Notes: generated by a model from the letters alone, not told the origin. Numbered from the stretch's first letter, positions 7,069-15,914 are shown. The stretch: 15,914 nt of DNA from GCA-002701945 sp964442015 (GCA_964442015.1 CAYTYA010000035.1:1-15914), one strand, 5' to 3'. Numbers and translations: made by a program.

Positions 7069-7168
7069 NNNNNNNNNNNNNNNNNNNNNNNNNNNNNNNN
7101 NNNNNNNNNNNNNNNNNNNNNNNNNNNNNNNNNNNNNNNNNNNNNNNNNNNNNNNNNNNNNNNNNNNN
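7069..7168. other. Assembly gap, 100 Ns
   Basis: Exactly 100 N bases. This is a common placeholder length for a gap of unknown size, so distances and reading frame across it cannot be trusted. Confidence 0.98.
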
Positions 7169-8184
7169 TTGAAATAGATTCTAATCAGTCTATTCATTGC
7201 AAGTTACAATCAGGCGTGGGGTATGATAGTAATTACTTAAAATTATCAAATTCAGAACAGGATGAAGTTTCTTATTATCCGGCTCTTTTGGGTGATTCAG
7301 AATCCATTTCATCGCTCATTTCAAAAAATACCTTCGAAATTAAATTTAACCCTTATTTTTTTGAGGACCATGAAACCCAAATTCGCCTAAAAATTAATTA
7401 TAATAAATATTTTGTGTCTGCTAAAAAATCCTATTATTCATTCGGAGTTTATTTTGCCCAACATCTTGGAAAATATGAATGGGTGAAATTATCATACTCA
7501 TATCTCCCTCAATATTATTTGCGTAATTATAGAGACAGGGATGATCTTATTATTAACGAAAATTCTAATGCATATTTAACGTCATGTTATTTTTCACAGG
7601 GGAGCACAACCATTAAATATTCTAAGTGGCTATATCTAAAGAAAACCTGGCTGGAAGGAATAATCAATTATAAAACTCAATATTATAATCCTGCTTTTAC
7701 AGAATTTGACTTGAATTTATTCTCAATTGGTGCTCAATTTCATTCACGATATTTTAAGAAGTATTCATTGAAATTGGGTGGCTATAAAACTTTTGCAGAA
7801 AATACCACTAATGAAGAGGGATTAAAGTCAACTTTAGAGATAGACCGTGGTTTTAAGCAATATGATTACTTAATTTCATTAAAAACAAAATTAACGGTCA
7901 ATTATTTTAAGGAGGTTGGTGTTTCCTATTCTACATCCGTTCGAAATTATTCTTCCACTCATTTAACTGATGATCTCCATAATGGTCGATCTCATACCGA
8001 AAATAAATTACGCATTTGGGTTGGAGATAAGTTGAATAATGATGTGGATTATACCATACAATTTTCCAAAAGAACGCGAAAGACAGATGCAGCAGTTGAC
8101 TGGATTGAAGAGTTAAAAGATTTTGAAAAATGGGAAGTGTACCTACTATTTTCGTACCATTTTACATCTGATATTTTATATTAA
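7169..8184 (+). CDS. 3' part of an outer-membrane beta-barrel protein, start lost in the gap
   Basis: The frame is open from codon 7171 (EIDSNQSIHCKLQSGVGYDS...) to TAA 8182-8184, so the ATG-like codon near 7222 is not the real start; at least 337 codons remain. The sequence is a run of amphipathic strands rich in Tyr, Phe and Ser (SLKLGGYKTF, EVGVSYSTSVRNYSS, WEVYLLFSYHF) separated by polar turns. It ends in an aromatic residue (DILY), as expected for barrels folded by BAM. GVGYDSNYLKLS at the front resembles the first strand of barrel domains. It is likely the C-terminal half of the gene starting at 6149. Placed after pgsBCW, it is a candidate outer-membrane exit or anchor for PGA, which is inference from position only. 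Its TAA shares one base with the next ATG. Confidence 0.72.
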
Positions 8185-9269
8185 TGAAGTTAAGAAATAT
8201 GAAGAGAATTCCAATTTTAATTTTTCTACTTTTTCTGTATGGATGTAATAATCAGTCTGAATCCTTAAAATATAATGACTCCATTTTAACTGAAGATATT
8301 GTTGGGTTTTCACGAGATATGCATATCCAAAATGACACCCTATTCGTAGTGAATGAAGACGAAGGATTGTTAATTTATAGTTTAAGTGTGGATAGTATAA
8401 ATAATTCACTCACTTTATATTCTATTTATTCTGACACTGCTTACTATCGAGATAAGGGTTGGAATCTTTCGGGAGTTTTATTCTCCGATGAATTGGCGAG
8501 AATATATGTTTTAGATAAATTTTATTGTACTTATTTCGCAGATCTATCAGATGTTATCAATGATAATACAATTTATCAACCCTTACAATGTGCTGCGGAT
8601 AATCACCATAGTAGTAAGTTTACCATTAATGATAGAACTGATGATGTGGATATTTTCACCCTTGTAAGAAAGCAATCAGAGTATAGCACTTCTGGTATAA
8701 CTTCTATTTACCAAAATAAGTGGTTTGAAGGATTTAAACTGGATTTCTCAGTTATAGATTCACTTAATTATGATTTAACAGATGTGCATTATATGGATAA
8801 CAAACTAGTTATTTCTCATACAAATGAAAATTCACCGGAATTTCAAATTTACAATATCAGCATCACAGATGAACCCTTTGCAGATACATTGGCTCTTATG
8901 AATACAATTGAAACTCCGGCAATTCCCAATGCCTTGTATTCAACTGGTGATACTTTATTTGTAGGGATGGGTAATCATGGTGGTGTTTTAGTTTATAATT
9001 TTGAAAATCCAAATAATGTTATAGAAATCAACTGGGTTGCAACGGGGTTTTCTATAAAAGAATTATATTGGGATCCATTCTCTCGTTTACTATTATTAAG
9101 TTGTGGATATCAAGGGGTAGCGGTAGTAGAATTAGATGGAAATATGCAGGAAGTTAATAGTTGGGTTTTAAATACTAGTTATGCTTATGCAGCCAGAAAT
9201 TATAGGGGCAATATAATAGTGGCAACTCGAAAGGGATTAGAGATTATAACATTAAATATTAATCAATGA
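8184..9269 (+). CDS. Lipoprotein with LVIVD-like beta-propeller repeats
   Basis: 361 residues. A basic start, hydrophobic core and lipobox LYGC (Cys21) mark a signal-peptidase II lipoprotein. A second in-frame ATG at residue 6 would serve as well. The mature part has repeated strand blocks such as LFVVNEDEGLLIYSLS, GDTLFVGMGNHGGVLVYNF and LLLLSCGYQGVAVVEL. These match the pattern of LVIVD-type propeller repeats, usually involved in surface protein or ligand contacts. The ATG overlaps the barrel-gene stop by one base (TAATG), a strong sign of a shared transcript with the PGA genes. A role as an outer-membrane partner of the barrel protein is plausible but inferred. The following 149 bp (9270-9418) hold no gene and probably a new promoter. 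Confidence 0.72.
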   Translation: MKLRNMKRIPILIFLLFLYGCNNQSESLKYNDSILTEDIVGFSRDMHIQNDTLFVVNEDEGLLIYSLSVDSINNSLTLYSIYSDTAYYRDKGWNLSGVLFSDELARIYVLDKFYCTYFADLSDVINDNTIYQPLQCAADNHHSSKFTINDRTDDVDIFTLVRKQSEYSTSGITSIYQNKWFEGFKLDFSVIDSLNYDLTDVHYMDNKLVISHTNENSPEFQIYNISITDEPFADTLALMNTIETPAIPNALYSTGDTLFVGMGNHGGVLVYNFENPNNVIEINWVATGFSIKELYWDPFSRLLLLSCGYQGVAVVELDGNMQEVNSWVLNTSYAYAARNYRGNIIVATRKGLEIITLNINQ

Positions 9270-9418
9270 ACTTAGCAATATTTTGTTACAAATTGATAAG
9301 AATGCAGTTTAGGAAAAAGGGTAAAATTCAGATTATATTTAATGTAGGTATGGCTAGAATTAAATATCTATAAAATACCTGCTAATTACACATCATAACA
9401 ATTCAGGGAATTATATTA

Positions 9419-12400
9419 ATGAGAAATTTGATTTATTTAATGGTTTTAACAAACTTAATTTTTGCCGATTTTGATTGGGTTGACAATGGGATTTCAGTAC
9501 GACAAGGCTACCACATTGAGTGGTTTAGAGGTGGTGATATTGATTCGGATGGTAATATGATCATTGTCTGGTCTGACACCCGTACAAGTGCTAGAGATGT
9601 TTATGCTCAGAAAGTAGATGCGAGTGGAAATATTTTTTGGACTGAAGATGGTAAAATTATTGCCAGTGGGGATGGTCGGCAGGAAGATCCAATCTTTATT
9701 TCTGACAATTCAGGTGGTGGGTTTATATCCTGGAGGAGTTATGCCAATGATTCGGTGTATGGTGAATTATATGCACAATATATAGATTCTGATGGGAATA
9801 CCCATTGGGTTGATAAATTGATTTCTGGTGATAGTAAAATCCGTGTTAACTCTCAACAAAATATGTGTTCTGACAGGCAGGGAGGGGTATATGTGACCTG
9901 GTATGCAGATGCTCTGGCAGATGATGGAAACTACTATGGGGTACATTTGAAAGCAGATGGAAGTGCTACAGCTCCTGTAAAAATAATTGATACTGATATT
10001 GATTATGGCAATGTAAGCCTTGAATCTGCGGGGGATGGAGATGCTGTAATTGCCTGGAAAGAAGGTCCTATGAACTCGGAAGATATTTTCGCTCAAAGAC
10101 TTCAGTTTACATCAAGCACCATTAATAAACTATGGAATGATGGAAATCCATTGGGTGTATGCATTTCTGATGGTCGTCAAATGGCTCCAAAAATAACCTA
10201 TTATTCTGATGATTATGTGGTGGTTGTATGGGAAGATTGGGCAAGTCCAACAGCATCTGGAATTGGTGCAAATTTTATTAGTACAGGTGGCAATCTTCAA
10301 TTTGATTCAAATGGAGATGCAGATTTAGTATATTCTATGGAAAGTGCTTCAACACCATTCCCAAGGGTGAAGGCATCAGCAAATGGTGCCTTTGTGGTAT
10401 GGCTCAGTGCCTCAGATGTACATTCTGTTCAAAAATTAACACCGAGCAATATAAGTGTTTGGAGTAATCCTGTATCTCTAGACACAGGAGATATCCAAGA
10501 ACAAGCCAGGCTAAGTACAGATACTAATGGTGGTGTATTTATCACCTGGGAAAATGATAATAACATTACAGTTCAGCATTTAAATAGTAGTGGTAATAAA
10601 TCATTTACTAATCCTCCCATTTTATCAGATTTAAATACAGAACAATTTTATCCATTGGTTCGTTCTGATAGTAATAATGGTGCTTTTGTAGTTTGGGCAG
10701 ATGGTCCTCTCAATTATAATGGAATTGCAAGTCTGAGTTTAAACTATCGGCATATCAGCACCGCCGGTACCCCTGCTTCCTGTGAGGGTGGGCAAGAATG
10801 TGGAATTTCTTTTATAAATGGTTTTGGTGGGCAAATTGAGAAAAGTTCAACACATGCTATTTCGTTGGAGGAAGATAAAAATCTAATATATTGGCAGGAT
10901 TATAGAAATGGGACATACAATCCGCAAACTTATGGGAGTATTGGGGGAGAAGCAGATAGTTTTGAATCTGTTTTTTTGTTATCTGAATATCCTTATCAAC
11001 ATTCACCTCAAATCGTCCAAGCAAATGAAAACATATTTTTTATGGGTTTTTCCAATCAAGGGGGTGAAGTTTATTTTCAAAGGATGGATAAAAGTCTGAA
11101 TTTGATTGGTGATGCAGTACAAGTTTATGATTCTGGAAACCAACAGTCATCAGAAGAATCCCGCCCATTATTATCCTCTAGAGATGGAAACGTTTTCTAT
11201 GGGTTTTCTGAACCTTCAGGGAATGGCGATATTTATCTTCAAAAATATGATTCCAATGGGGACGAAGCATGGAATCAACCTGCGCTTATTGCAAACGAAG
11301 AAGGTGATGAAATTGTACAAGATTTGTTTCCCACTACTGGTGGTGGTTGTATTATTATTTATGATTTTTTACAATACCCCTATTTCAGTGTGAAATTAGC
11401 CAAAGTTAACTCCAATGGTATCATTGATGATAATTGGGATAATATTGTACTAAGTGTAGAGGGTGATAAGGGTTATTTCGAAGATGCTGTTCAAACAAAT
11501 GATGGTATATTTGTAACTTGGCGGAATAATGACAAAGAATTATTTGGGAAACATATCCCCTTTAATAGTACGGATCCCTCAACTTTAAGTACTATTAATA
11601 TTTCCACAAGTGGTGAGCTTTATACCAGTTCAACTTCATTAGATTTTAGTTCAGAATTAAATGAAGTGCTAACCTGCTGGCAGGGGCAGGTATTGGAGGT
11701 ATATAATATTCATTGTGCTACGGTCAATTTATCTAATCTTAATGTATCTGAAGAAATTGTGGTTTATGAAAATCCTGTAAATTCACAGAAAAACCCATCA
11801 GTCTCTGCAACAGGACACTCATCTTATTTGGTGAGTTGGGAAGATGAGAGAAATGGTAATTATTCAGATCTTTATATTCAGGAAATTAGATTTGGTGAAA
11901 CGCTAATGGAATATGGTGGGAAGAATTTATGCAATTCAGCTTTTAATCAATATAATGCTCAATTCAGCCAAATTGAAACTTCAAGCGATGAAGATACTTT
12001 TCTTATGTATTGGGAGGATGATAGGAGTTCTGGTAAAGAATTTGTCACAAATATTTTTTCTCAAAAAGTTAAATTAGCGGGTTGTTCCGCTCTTGGCGAC
12101 CTCAATGGTGATGGCGGGTATAATGTGCTTGATATAGTAACTCTAGCAAATTGTGTATTGGCTGGAAACTGTGCTGAACTTCCAAATGGCTGTGCAGGTG
12201 ATCTTAACGGCGATGGTGGATATAATGTGCTTGATATCGTAACCCTGGCTAACTGCGTACTTGCACAAAACTGTGGCGGCAGGGTAGATGATGCTAGTGA
12301 AGCATTGCTCATCAAAAAGGATAATATGCTTTCAATTAAAGCTGATGGCTTTGTCGGCGGTGTTCAGATGACACTTAGCCATAGTTCTGACTTTTCTATT

Positions 12401-12838
12401 GAAATGACAGACAGAGCTCTATTTGCTGATTATCTAACCACAGGTAACAAAACACGTTTACTTGTTATATCGCCTGAAACAGATGATTTATTCAGCTATG
12501 ATGGTGAATTTGAGATAACAGAGATAATAGTTGCAAACAGTCAGTATGAAGTATCTGTAGATATGCCAATAGCAGCTAGCTTTAACTTAAGTGATGCTTA
12601 TCCAAATCCATTCAACCCCACAACCACCATGACGCTTACAATGCCGATGGCTGGTGAATTGAAGGTTGAAGTATATAATCTTCTAGGTCAGGTAGTAGCT
12701 ACCCTGGCAAGCGGTTATATGGAAGCCAGCACTTATACACTTACTTGGGATGCATCTAATGCTTCCAGTGGTGTATATTTTGTACAAGCTGGGTTTCAGG
12801 GTTCGGTCCATATCCAAAAAATTATGCTTATTAAGTAA
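9419..12838 (+). CDS. Large secreted propeller-repeat protein with dockerin-like pair and type IX-like sorting domain
   Basis: 1139 residues. The signal peptide is MRNLIYLMVLTNLIFA. Residues ~20-880 are repeats of the form 'VVWxDxRxxxxDVYAQKVDxxGNxxW' (IIVWSDTRTSARDVYAQKVD, VVVWEDWAS, LVSWEDERNGNYSDLYIQ), predicted to fold as one or more beta-propellers. Two dockerin-like calcium loops follow (GDLNGDGGYNVLDIVTLANC from 893 and from 927). Next is a cohesin- or Ig-like segment (about 955-1050, VGGVQMTLSHSSDFSIEMTD). The C-terminal sorting domain has YPNPFNP at 1061-1067, LKVEVYNLLGQVV and a lysine end. Such C-termini direct export by type IX secretion in Bacteroidetes and are common in Marinimicrobia. 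ATG 9419 has an AGGGA about 10 bp upstream. Substrate is unknown; a surface-binding or scaffold role is inferred. Confidence 0.85.
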   Translation: MRNLIYLMVLTNLIFADFDWVDNGISVRQGYHIEWFRGGDIDSDGNMIIVWSDTRTSARDVYAQKVDASGNIFWTEDGKIIASGDGRQEDPIFISDNSGGGFISWRSYANDSVYGELYAQYIDSDGNTHWVDKLISGDSKIRVNSQQNMCSDRQGGVYVTWYADALADDGNYYGVHLKADGSATAPVKIIDTDIDYGNVSLESAGDGDAVIAWKEGPMNSEDIFAQRLQFTSSTINKLWNDGNPLGVCISDGRQMAPKITYYSDDYVVVVWEDWASPTASGIGANFISTGGNLQFDSNGDADLVYSMESASTPFPRVKASANGAFVVWLSASDVHSVQKLTPSNISVWSNPVSLDTGDIQEQARLSTDTNGGVFITWENDNNITVQHLNSSGNKSFTNPPILSDLNTEQFYPLVRSDSNNGAFVVWADGPLNYNGIASLSLNYRHISTAGTPASCEGGQECGISFINGFGGQIEKSSTHAISLEEDKNLIYWQDYRNGTYNPQTYGSIGGEADSFESVFLLSEYPYQHSPQIVQANENIFFMGFSNQGGEVYFQRMDKSLNLIGDAVQVYDSGNQQSSEESRPLLSSRDGNVFYGFSEPSGNGDIYLQKYDSNGDEAWNQPALIANEEGDEIVQDLFPTTGGGCIIIYDFLQYPYFSVKLAKVNSNGIIDDNWDNIVLSVEGDKGYFEDAVQTNDGIFVTWRNNDKELFGKHIPFNSTDPSTLSTINISTSGELYTSSTSLDFSSELNEVLTCWQGQVLEVYNIHCATVNLSNLNVSEEIVVYENPVNSQKNPSVSATGHSSYLVSWEDERNGNYSDLYIQEIRFGETLMEYGGKNLCNSAFNQYNAQFSQIETSSDEDTFLMYWEDDRSSGKEFVTNIFSQKVKLAGCSALGDLNGDGGYNVLDIVTLANCVLAGNCAELPNGCAGDLNGDGGYNVLDIVTLANCVLAQNCGGRVDDASEALLIKKDNMLSIKADGFVGGVQMTLSHSSDFSIEMTDRALFADYLTTGNKTRLLVISPETDDLFSYDGEFEITEIIVANSQYEVSVDMPIAASFNLSDAYPNPFNPTTTMTLTMPMAGELKVEVYNLLGQVVATLASGYMEASTYTLTWDASNASSGVYFVQAGFQGSVHIQKIMLIK

Positions 12839-12849
12839 TCGGTTTTTAA

Positions 12850-14577
12850 TTGCGAAAATTATTATTTACCATTTGCTTGGGTATATTCTATCCCCAAACA
12901 GATTTAAATTCTCTATATCATTCATATGATGACATACGCGATAAATTATTTGCTTGGAACCAAGAATTCGGAGGCTCAAATCACCCATTTTATAATTCTG
13001 TGATATATCAACTTGATTCTATTGGGGTATCTTCAAATGATACCCTTCCCATTTACGCTGTTAAATTATCTATTAATGCTAACGAAGAAGAGGATGAACC
13101 AAGAGTACTCATACTTGGTCAATGTCATGCTGAGGAAATTTTGGGCGTAGAAATGTCAATGTCTTTAATAGATTGGTTATTACATCCCCAAGAAGAGACA
13201 AATTCTGGTTTCTATATCACTAATGATCTTCTTATGTTCATGCATAATCTTGAAATATGGATAGTCCCCACACATAACCCCGAAGGATTACGTGTGGTTC
13301 ATGGATACGAAGAAAACGGTACATGGATACAAGACGAAAGCTATCGAAAAAATAAAACGGATGTGAATGAAAATGGCACATTTGATTTCATTGCATTTCA
13401 TGAAAATGGAGGGATTGCCGGTGAAGATTTTGATGGGGTAGATTTAAACAGAAATTATGGATTAAATTGGGAGGGGGGAGATGATAAATATATACCTCAC
13501 CCTTCAGGATGTTCTGATAATCCGAATTACTCATCAAATTATGACTATTATAGAGGTTCGGAACCATTTTCAGAAACTGAAACCCAAGCCATACGGGATT
13601 TTGTTATAGAGAAACAATTTTTACTCTCCGTTGCCTATCATAGCTCCAGGTCAGGTTGTGTCAGTGAAAGAGTGGTTTACCCATGGGCGTGGGATTGGTA
13701 TGATAGTAATGGAAATGAAATTGTTGATGAAGGTGAAGCAGATACTTCTCCAGACTTTAATGTAATTAAATCATTGGCAGCAAAGGTAGCCTCATTAATT
13801 CAAAAAGAAGGCGGTGGATTTTATAATCCCAGACCCCAAAAATCTATGAATGGCAACGCCCATGATTGGATATATGCTGAAACTGGATGCATTCAGTTAT
13901 TAATTGAAATGGGTTCGTCGAATATGCAGCCAATGGAACAGGAGTTAATTGATAATTCAATTGAAAATAATCGCAAGGGGTTATTTTATTTTCTTCGAGA
14001 AGCAATTTCTGCGGAAGCAGTTGATACCCGGCAAATTTCTGGATTGGTTACCGATGCAGAAAGTGGGGATGTTATTGAAGATGTTGAAGTAAAGATATTA
14101 GAAATTCAAAGTGATATTTTACAGCCCCGACTAACAGACTCATTTGGCCGTTATCGCCGCTTAGTTCCCTTAGATTCTCTCTCACTAAAATTTATTTCAG
14201 AGGGATATGAAACCCGCACAATTAAAATAGGAGAAAATGATGAAGAGTTTAATATAGCTTTAACACAATCTGACCCCCTAAAAAATGAGAATCAATATTC
14301 CCCCCTATCCTTCAAATTAAATCAAAATTACCCCAATCCATTTAATCCCAGTACGACCATTGGATTTTATCTGTCTAATACTGAAAGAGTGTTAATGAGA
14401 ATAATTGATATTAATGGAAAACACATTAAAACTCTTATTGAGAATCAAGTTTTACAGTTAGGATATCATGAATATTCTTTTCAGTCGCAGCAAATTGATT
14501 TAGCAAGTGGTATTTATTTGTATAAATTAGAAACGACAAATTGGGCGGAAACTAGAAAAATGCTTTTTATCAAGTAA
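12850..14577 (+). CDS. Secreted M14-family zinc carboxypeptidase with C-terminal sorting domain
   Basis: 575 residues from a TTG start 11 bp after the previous gene. The signal peptide is MRKLLFTICLGIFYPQ. The peptidase domain spans about 20-385. The zinc ligands are His93 and Glu96 (QCHAEE) and His264 (VAYHSS). Substrate-binding residues sit in VDLNRNY (Asn200, Arg201) and the catalytic Glu is Glu353 (LLIEMG). All key residues are present, so it should be active in removing C-terminal residues from peptides. Two Asp/Asn/Gly-rich insertions (DVNENGTFDF near 171-180, DSNGNEIVDEGEAD near 285-298) look like calcium loops. Residues ~396-470 form a carboxypeptidase-regulatory-like beta domain (ISGLVTDAESGDVIEDVEV). 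The end is a sorting domain (NQNYPNPFNPSTT, 491-503; SGIYLYKL). It probably acts outside the cell or on its surface, alongside its C25-like neighbour. Confidence 0.92.
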   Translation: MRKLLFTICLGIFYPQTDLNSLYHSYDDIRDKLFAWNQEFGGSNHPFYNSVIYQLDSIGVSSNDTLPIYAVKLSINANEEEDEPRVLILGQCHAEEILGVEMSMSLIDWLLHPQEETNSGFYITNDLLMFMHNLEIWIVPTHNPEGLRVVHGYEENGTWIQDESYRKNKTDVNENGTFDFIAFHENGGIAGEDFDGVDLNRNYGLNWEGGDDKYIPHPSGCSDNPNYSSNYDYYRGSEPFSETETQAIRDFVIEKQFLLSVAYHSSRSGCVSERVVYPWAWDWYDSNGNEIVDEGEADTSPDFNVIKSLAAKVASLIQKEGGGFYNPRPQKSMNGNAHDWIYAETGCIQLLIEMGSSNMQPMEQELIDNSIENNRKGLFYFLREAISAEAVDTRQISGLVTDAESGDVIEDVEVKILEIQSDILQPRLTDSFGRYRRLVPLDSLSLKFISEGYETRTIKIGENDEEFNIALTQSDPLKNENQYSPLSFKLNQNYPNPFNPSTTIGFYLSNTERVLMRIIDINGKHIKTLIENQVLQLGYHEYSFQSQQIDLASGIYLYKLETTNWAETRKMLFIK

Positions 14578-14580
14578 CAA

Positions 14581-14586
14581 AGGGAA
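14581..14586 (+). promoter_or_regulatory. Ribosome binding site of the C25-like gene
   Basis: AGGGAA lies 10 bp before the ATG at 14597 and right after the M14 stop codon. It supports that start and coupling to the carboxypeptidase gene. Confidence 0.5.
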
Positions 14587-14596
14587 CACAGATATT

Positions 14597-15914
14597 ATGA
14601 AATTTATCTTACCAATTATTTGTTTTATTCTTAATGCATTATTTGCAGGAATTTATCCGCTTGCCCAAAAACCATTTCTTAAGGAGCTTGATATAGATGG
14701 CTTTGCTCGAGGAACTTTTCTTATAATTGTTGCTTCTAGCGATTTAGAAGGCGTTCTAGATACAGATAGTGAATATATAGGAAATTTTATACATTTCAAA
14801 CAAACTCAGGGTTTTGATGTAGATGTATGGAATTTCCAGGATTATTCAGATAGAGAAGATCTTAGAGATAGTTTGGCAACTTATTATTCCGAAAACCCTT
14901 TATTAGAGTATGTATTATTAATTGGAGATTTTGATCCCGATCCAAATGATTATTCTGGATTAACATACCCATTAGACTCTTACACAATTGATTCCTATAA
15001 TGAACCTCAACAAGACGTTACAGATCATCCATTTACCTACTTTACAGGAGACCCCACTACCAATGATGGATTAAGTCCCATTTTTTTCATTGGTCGTTGG
15101 TCAATTTCAAGTATTAATGAATTAAAGACAATCCAAAAGAAAACTATTCAATATACAAAACTTGAAAACGTTGAAGATTTATCTTATTTAGATAGGGCAT
15201 TAATTGTAGCTGGAAGTTATAAAACGGTAAATAATAGTGCTGAAACGTATCCATTTAATTGGCCTGTGTCACCGGTTTGGACCTCCCTATGGCTTCAAAA
15301 GAAACTAAATAATTTTGGATATGCAAGTGTGGATACAGCTCTTTTTTATTATGGTAATTTGCAACCAACGAATCCCACAATTGCTAATTCATGGAATGAA
15401 GGTGTTGGTATAATTAATTACAGGGGATGGGGAAATGCTCAAGGATGGGTAAAACCACAATTTTTTATCGATCCTGATCTCATAAACTTATCAAATAATT
15501 ATGCTTTGCCAGTTGTGTTTAGTTTTGTTTGTAATACGGGAGATTTTGGAAATGATATAGATCCAAGTTTTGGTGAAAAAATGATTCGATCTGGATCGCC
15601 AGTAGGACAAATGAAAGGAGCTGTTGCAATGGTAGGACCGTCCGACTTAGATACGGACACCCGTTTTAATAATGTTATGGCTGGTGCTCTATGGGACGGC
15701 CTCTTAGAAGGCCGCACCCCAGAATTAGCGCAGGCATTACATGCAGCAAAACAAGCTGTGGGAAAAGAGTTCGAAGGTATTTCAGAGACAGGATTGGGTG
15801 GTACACAAGATATTCCTGTTTTTTATCATCATGTGTATGGAGTCTTAGGTGATCCAAGCCTTCCGGTTTGGTTATCTCAGCCCACTAATTTGTCAGTTTT
15901 AAATGATGAATCAG
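14597..15914 (+). CDS. Gingipain-like (C25-family) secreted protein, 3' end beyond the window; catalytic His replaced
   Basis: 439 codons are visible and no stop is reached. The ATG at 14597, 19 bp after the carboxypeptidase stop, gives the signal peptide MKFILPIICFILNALFA. A C25-type fold follows directly: GTFLIIVASSDLEGV (39-53), EYVLLIGDFD (104-113), PIFFIGRWSI (161-170), INYRGWGNAQGW (273-284), VVFSFVCNTGDFGND (306-320) and YGVLGDPSLPVW (414-425). Cys312 aligns with the gingipain nucleophile. The partner His, in the usual NYxGHG block, is Trp278 here (NYRGWG). It may be a non-peptidase relative or use another base. No long propeptide is seen between signal peptide and domain, unlike gingipains. 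The missing C-terminus probably holds a sorting domain like those of its neighbours. Confidence 0.85.
   Translation, partial: MKFILPIICFILNALFAGIYPLAQKPFLKELDIDGFARGTFLIIVASSDLEGVLDTDSEYIGNFIHFKQTQGFDVDVWNFQDYSDREDLRDSLATYYSENPLLEYVLLIGDFDPDPNDYSGLTYPLDSYTIDSYNEPQQDVTDHPFTYFTGDPTTNDGLSPIFFIGRWSISSINELKTIQKKTIQYTKLENVEDLSYLDRALIVAGSYKTVNNSAETYPFNWPVSPVWTSLWLQKKLNNFGYASVDTALFYYGNLQPTNPTIANSWNEGVGIINYRGWGNAQGWVKPQFFIDPDLINLSNNYALPVVFSFVCNTGDFGNDIDPSFGEKMIRSGSPVGQMKGAVAMVGPSDLDTDTRFNNVMAGALWDGLLEGRTPELAQALHAAKQAVGKEFEGISETGLGGTQDIPVFYHHVYGVLGDPSLPVWLSQPTNLSVLNDES

Noticed and set aside
7135..7177. Reading the 6149 gene through the Ns to a stop just after the gap
   Set aside because: The stop at 7175-7177 depends on the gap being exactly 100 bases; the post-gap sequence is clearly coding in another frame.
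12061..12315. 84-codon minus-strand ORF with internal repeats
   Set aside because: Its repeats are the antisense image of the dockerin-like pair.
15499..15857. Two minus-strand ORFs near the window end
   Set aside because: Both lie opposite the C25-like reading frame, which has conserved family blocks throughout.

Overview
The window is AT-rich bacterial DNA, probably from a Gram-negative marine bacterium of the Marinimicrobia (SAR406) / wider FCB group. This rests on secreted proteins ending in 'YPNPFNP'-type C-terminal sorting domains, type IX secretion-like architecture, a dockerin-like repeat pair in a non-cellulosomal protein, a lipoprotein and an outer-membrane barrel, and frequent TTG/GTG starts. 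The taxonomic call is inference. A run of 100 Ns at 7069-7168 marks a scaffold gap, so this is draft and possibly metagenomic sequence.

Layout. 1-273 is the tail of a truncated gene. 370-1573 holds a divergent pair: an Hsp15-like S4 RNA-binding protein (minus) and an RlmB-like rRNA 2'-O-methyltransferase (plus). 1761-2150 is a small unrecognised membrane protein (minus). 2155-2679 is a gene-poor stretch with two copies of a 76-bp direct repeat. Between them lie a structurally good but odd tRNA gene (Arg-like short-variable-arm body, GCT anticodon, C33), an inverted copy of part of that tRNA, and a rho-independent terminator.

2769-9269 is a tightly packed plus-strand cluster: pgsB, pgsC and a pgsW-like gene for poly-gamma-glutamate (PGA) synthesis. 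They are followed by a periplasmic-domain/outer-membrane-barrel protein broken by the gap and a propeller-like lipoprotein. Genes overlap or nearly touch, which suggests one transcript and a PGA system fitted to a two-membrane envelope. The pgsW-like protein carries an unusual insert of about 190 residues that is cysteine-rich and acidic. Arginine codon use changes from CGN to AGA/AGG in the middle of pgsB and stays that way to the gap.

9419-15914 encodes three large exported proteins in a row. The first is a repeat-propeller protein with a dockerin-like pair and a sorting domain. The second is an M14 zinc carboxypeptidase with a sorting domain. The third is a gingipain-like (C25) protein, cut by the window end, in which the usual catalytic histidine is tryptophan. 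Together they look like a surface or secreted protein-processing module. No CRISPR array, intact insertion sequence or phage gene was seen.
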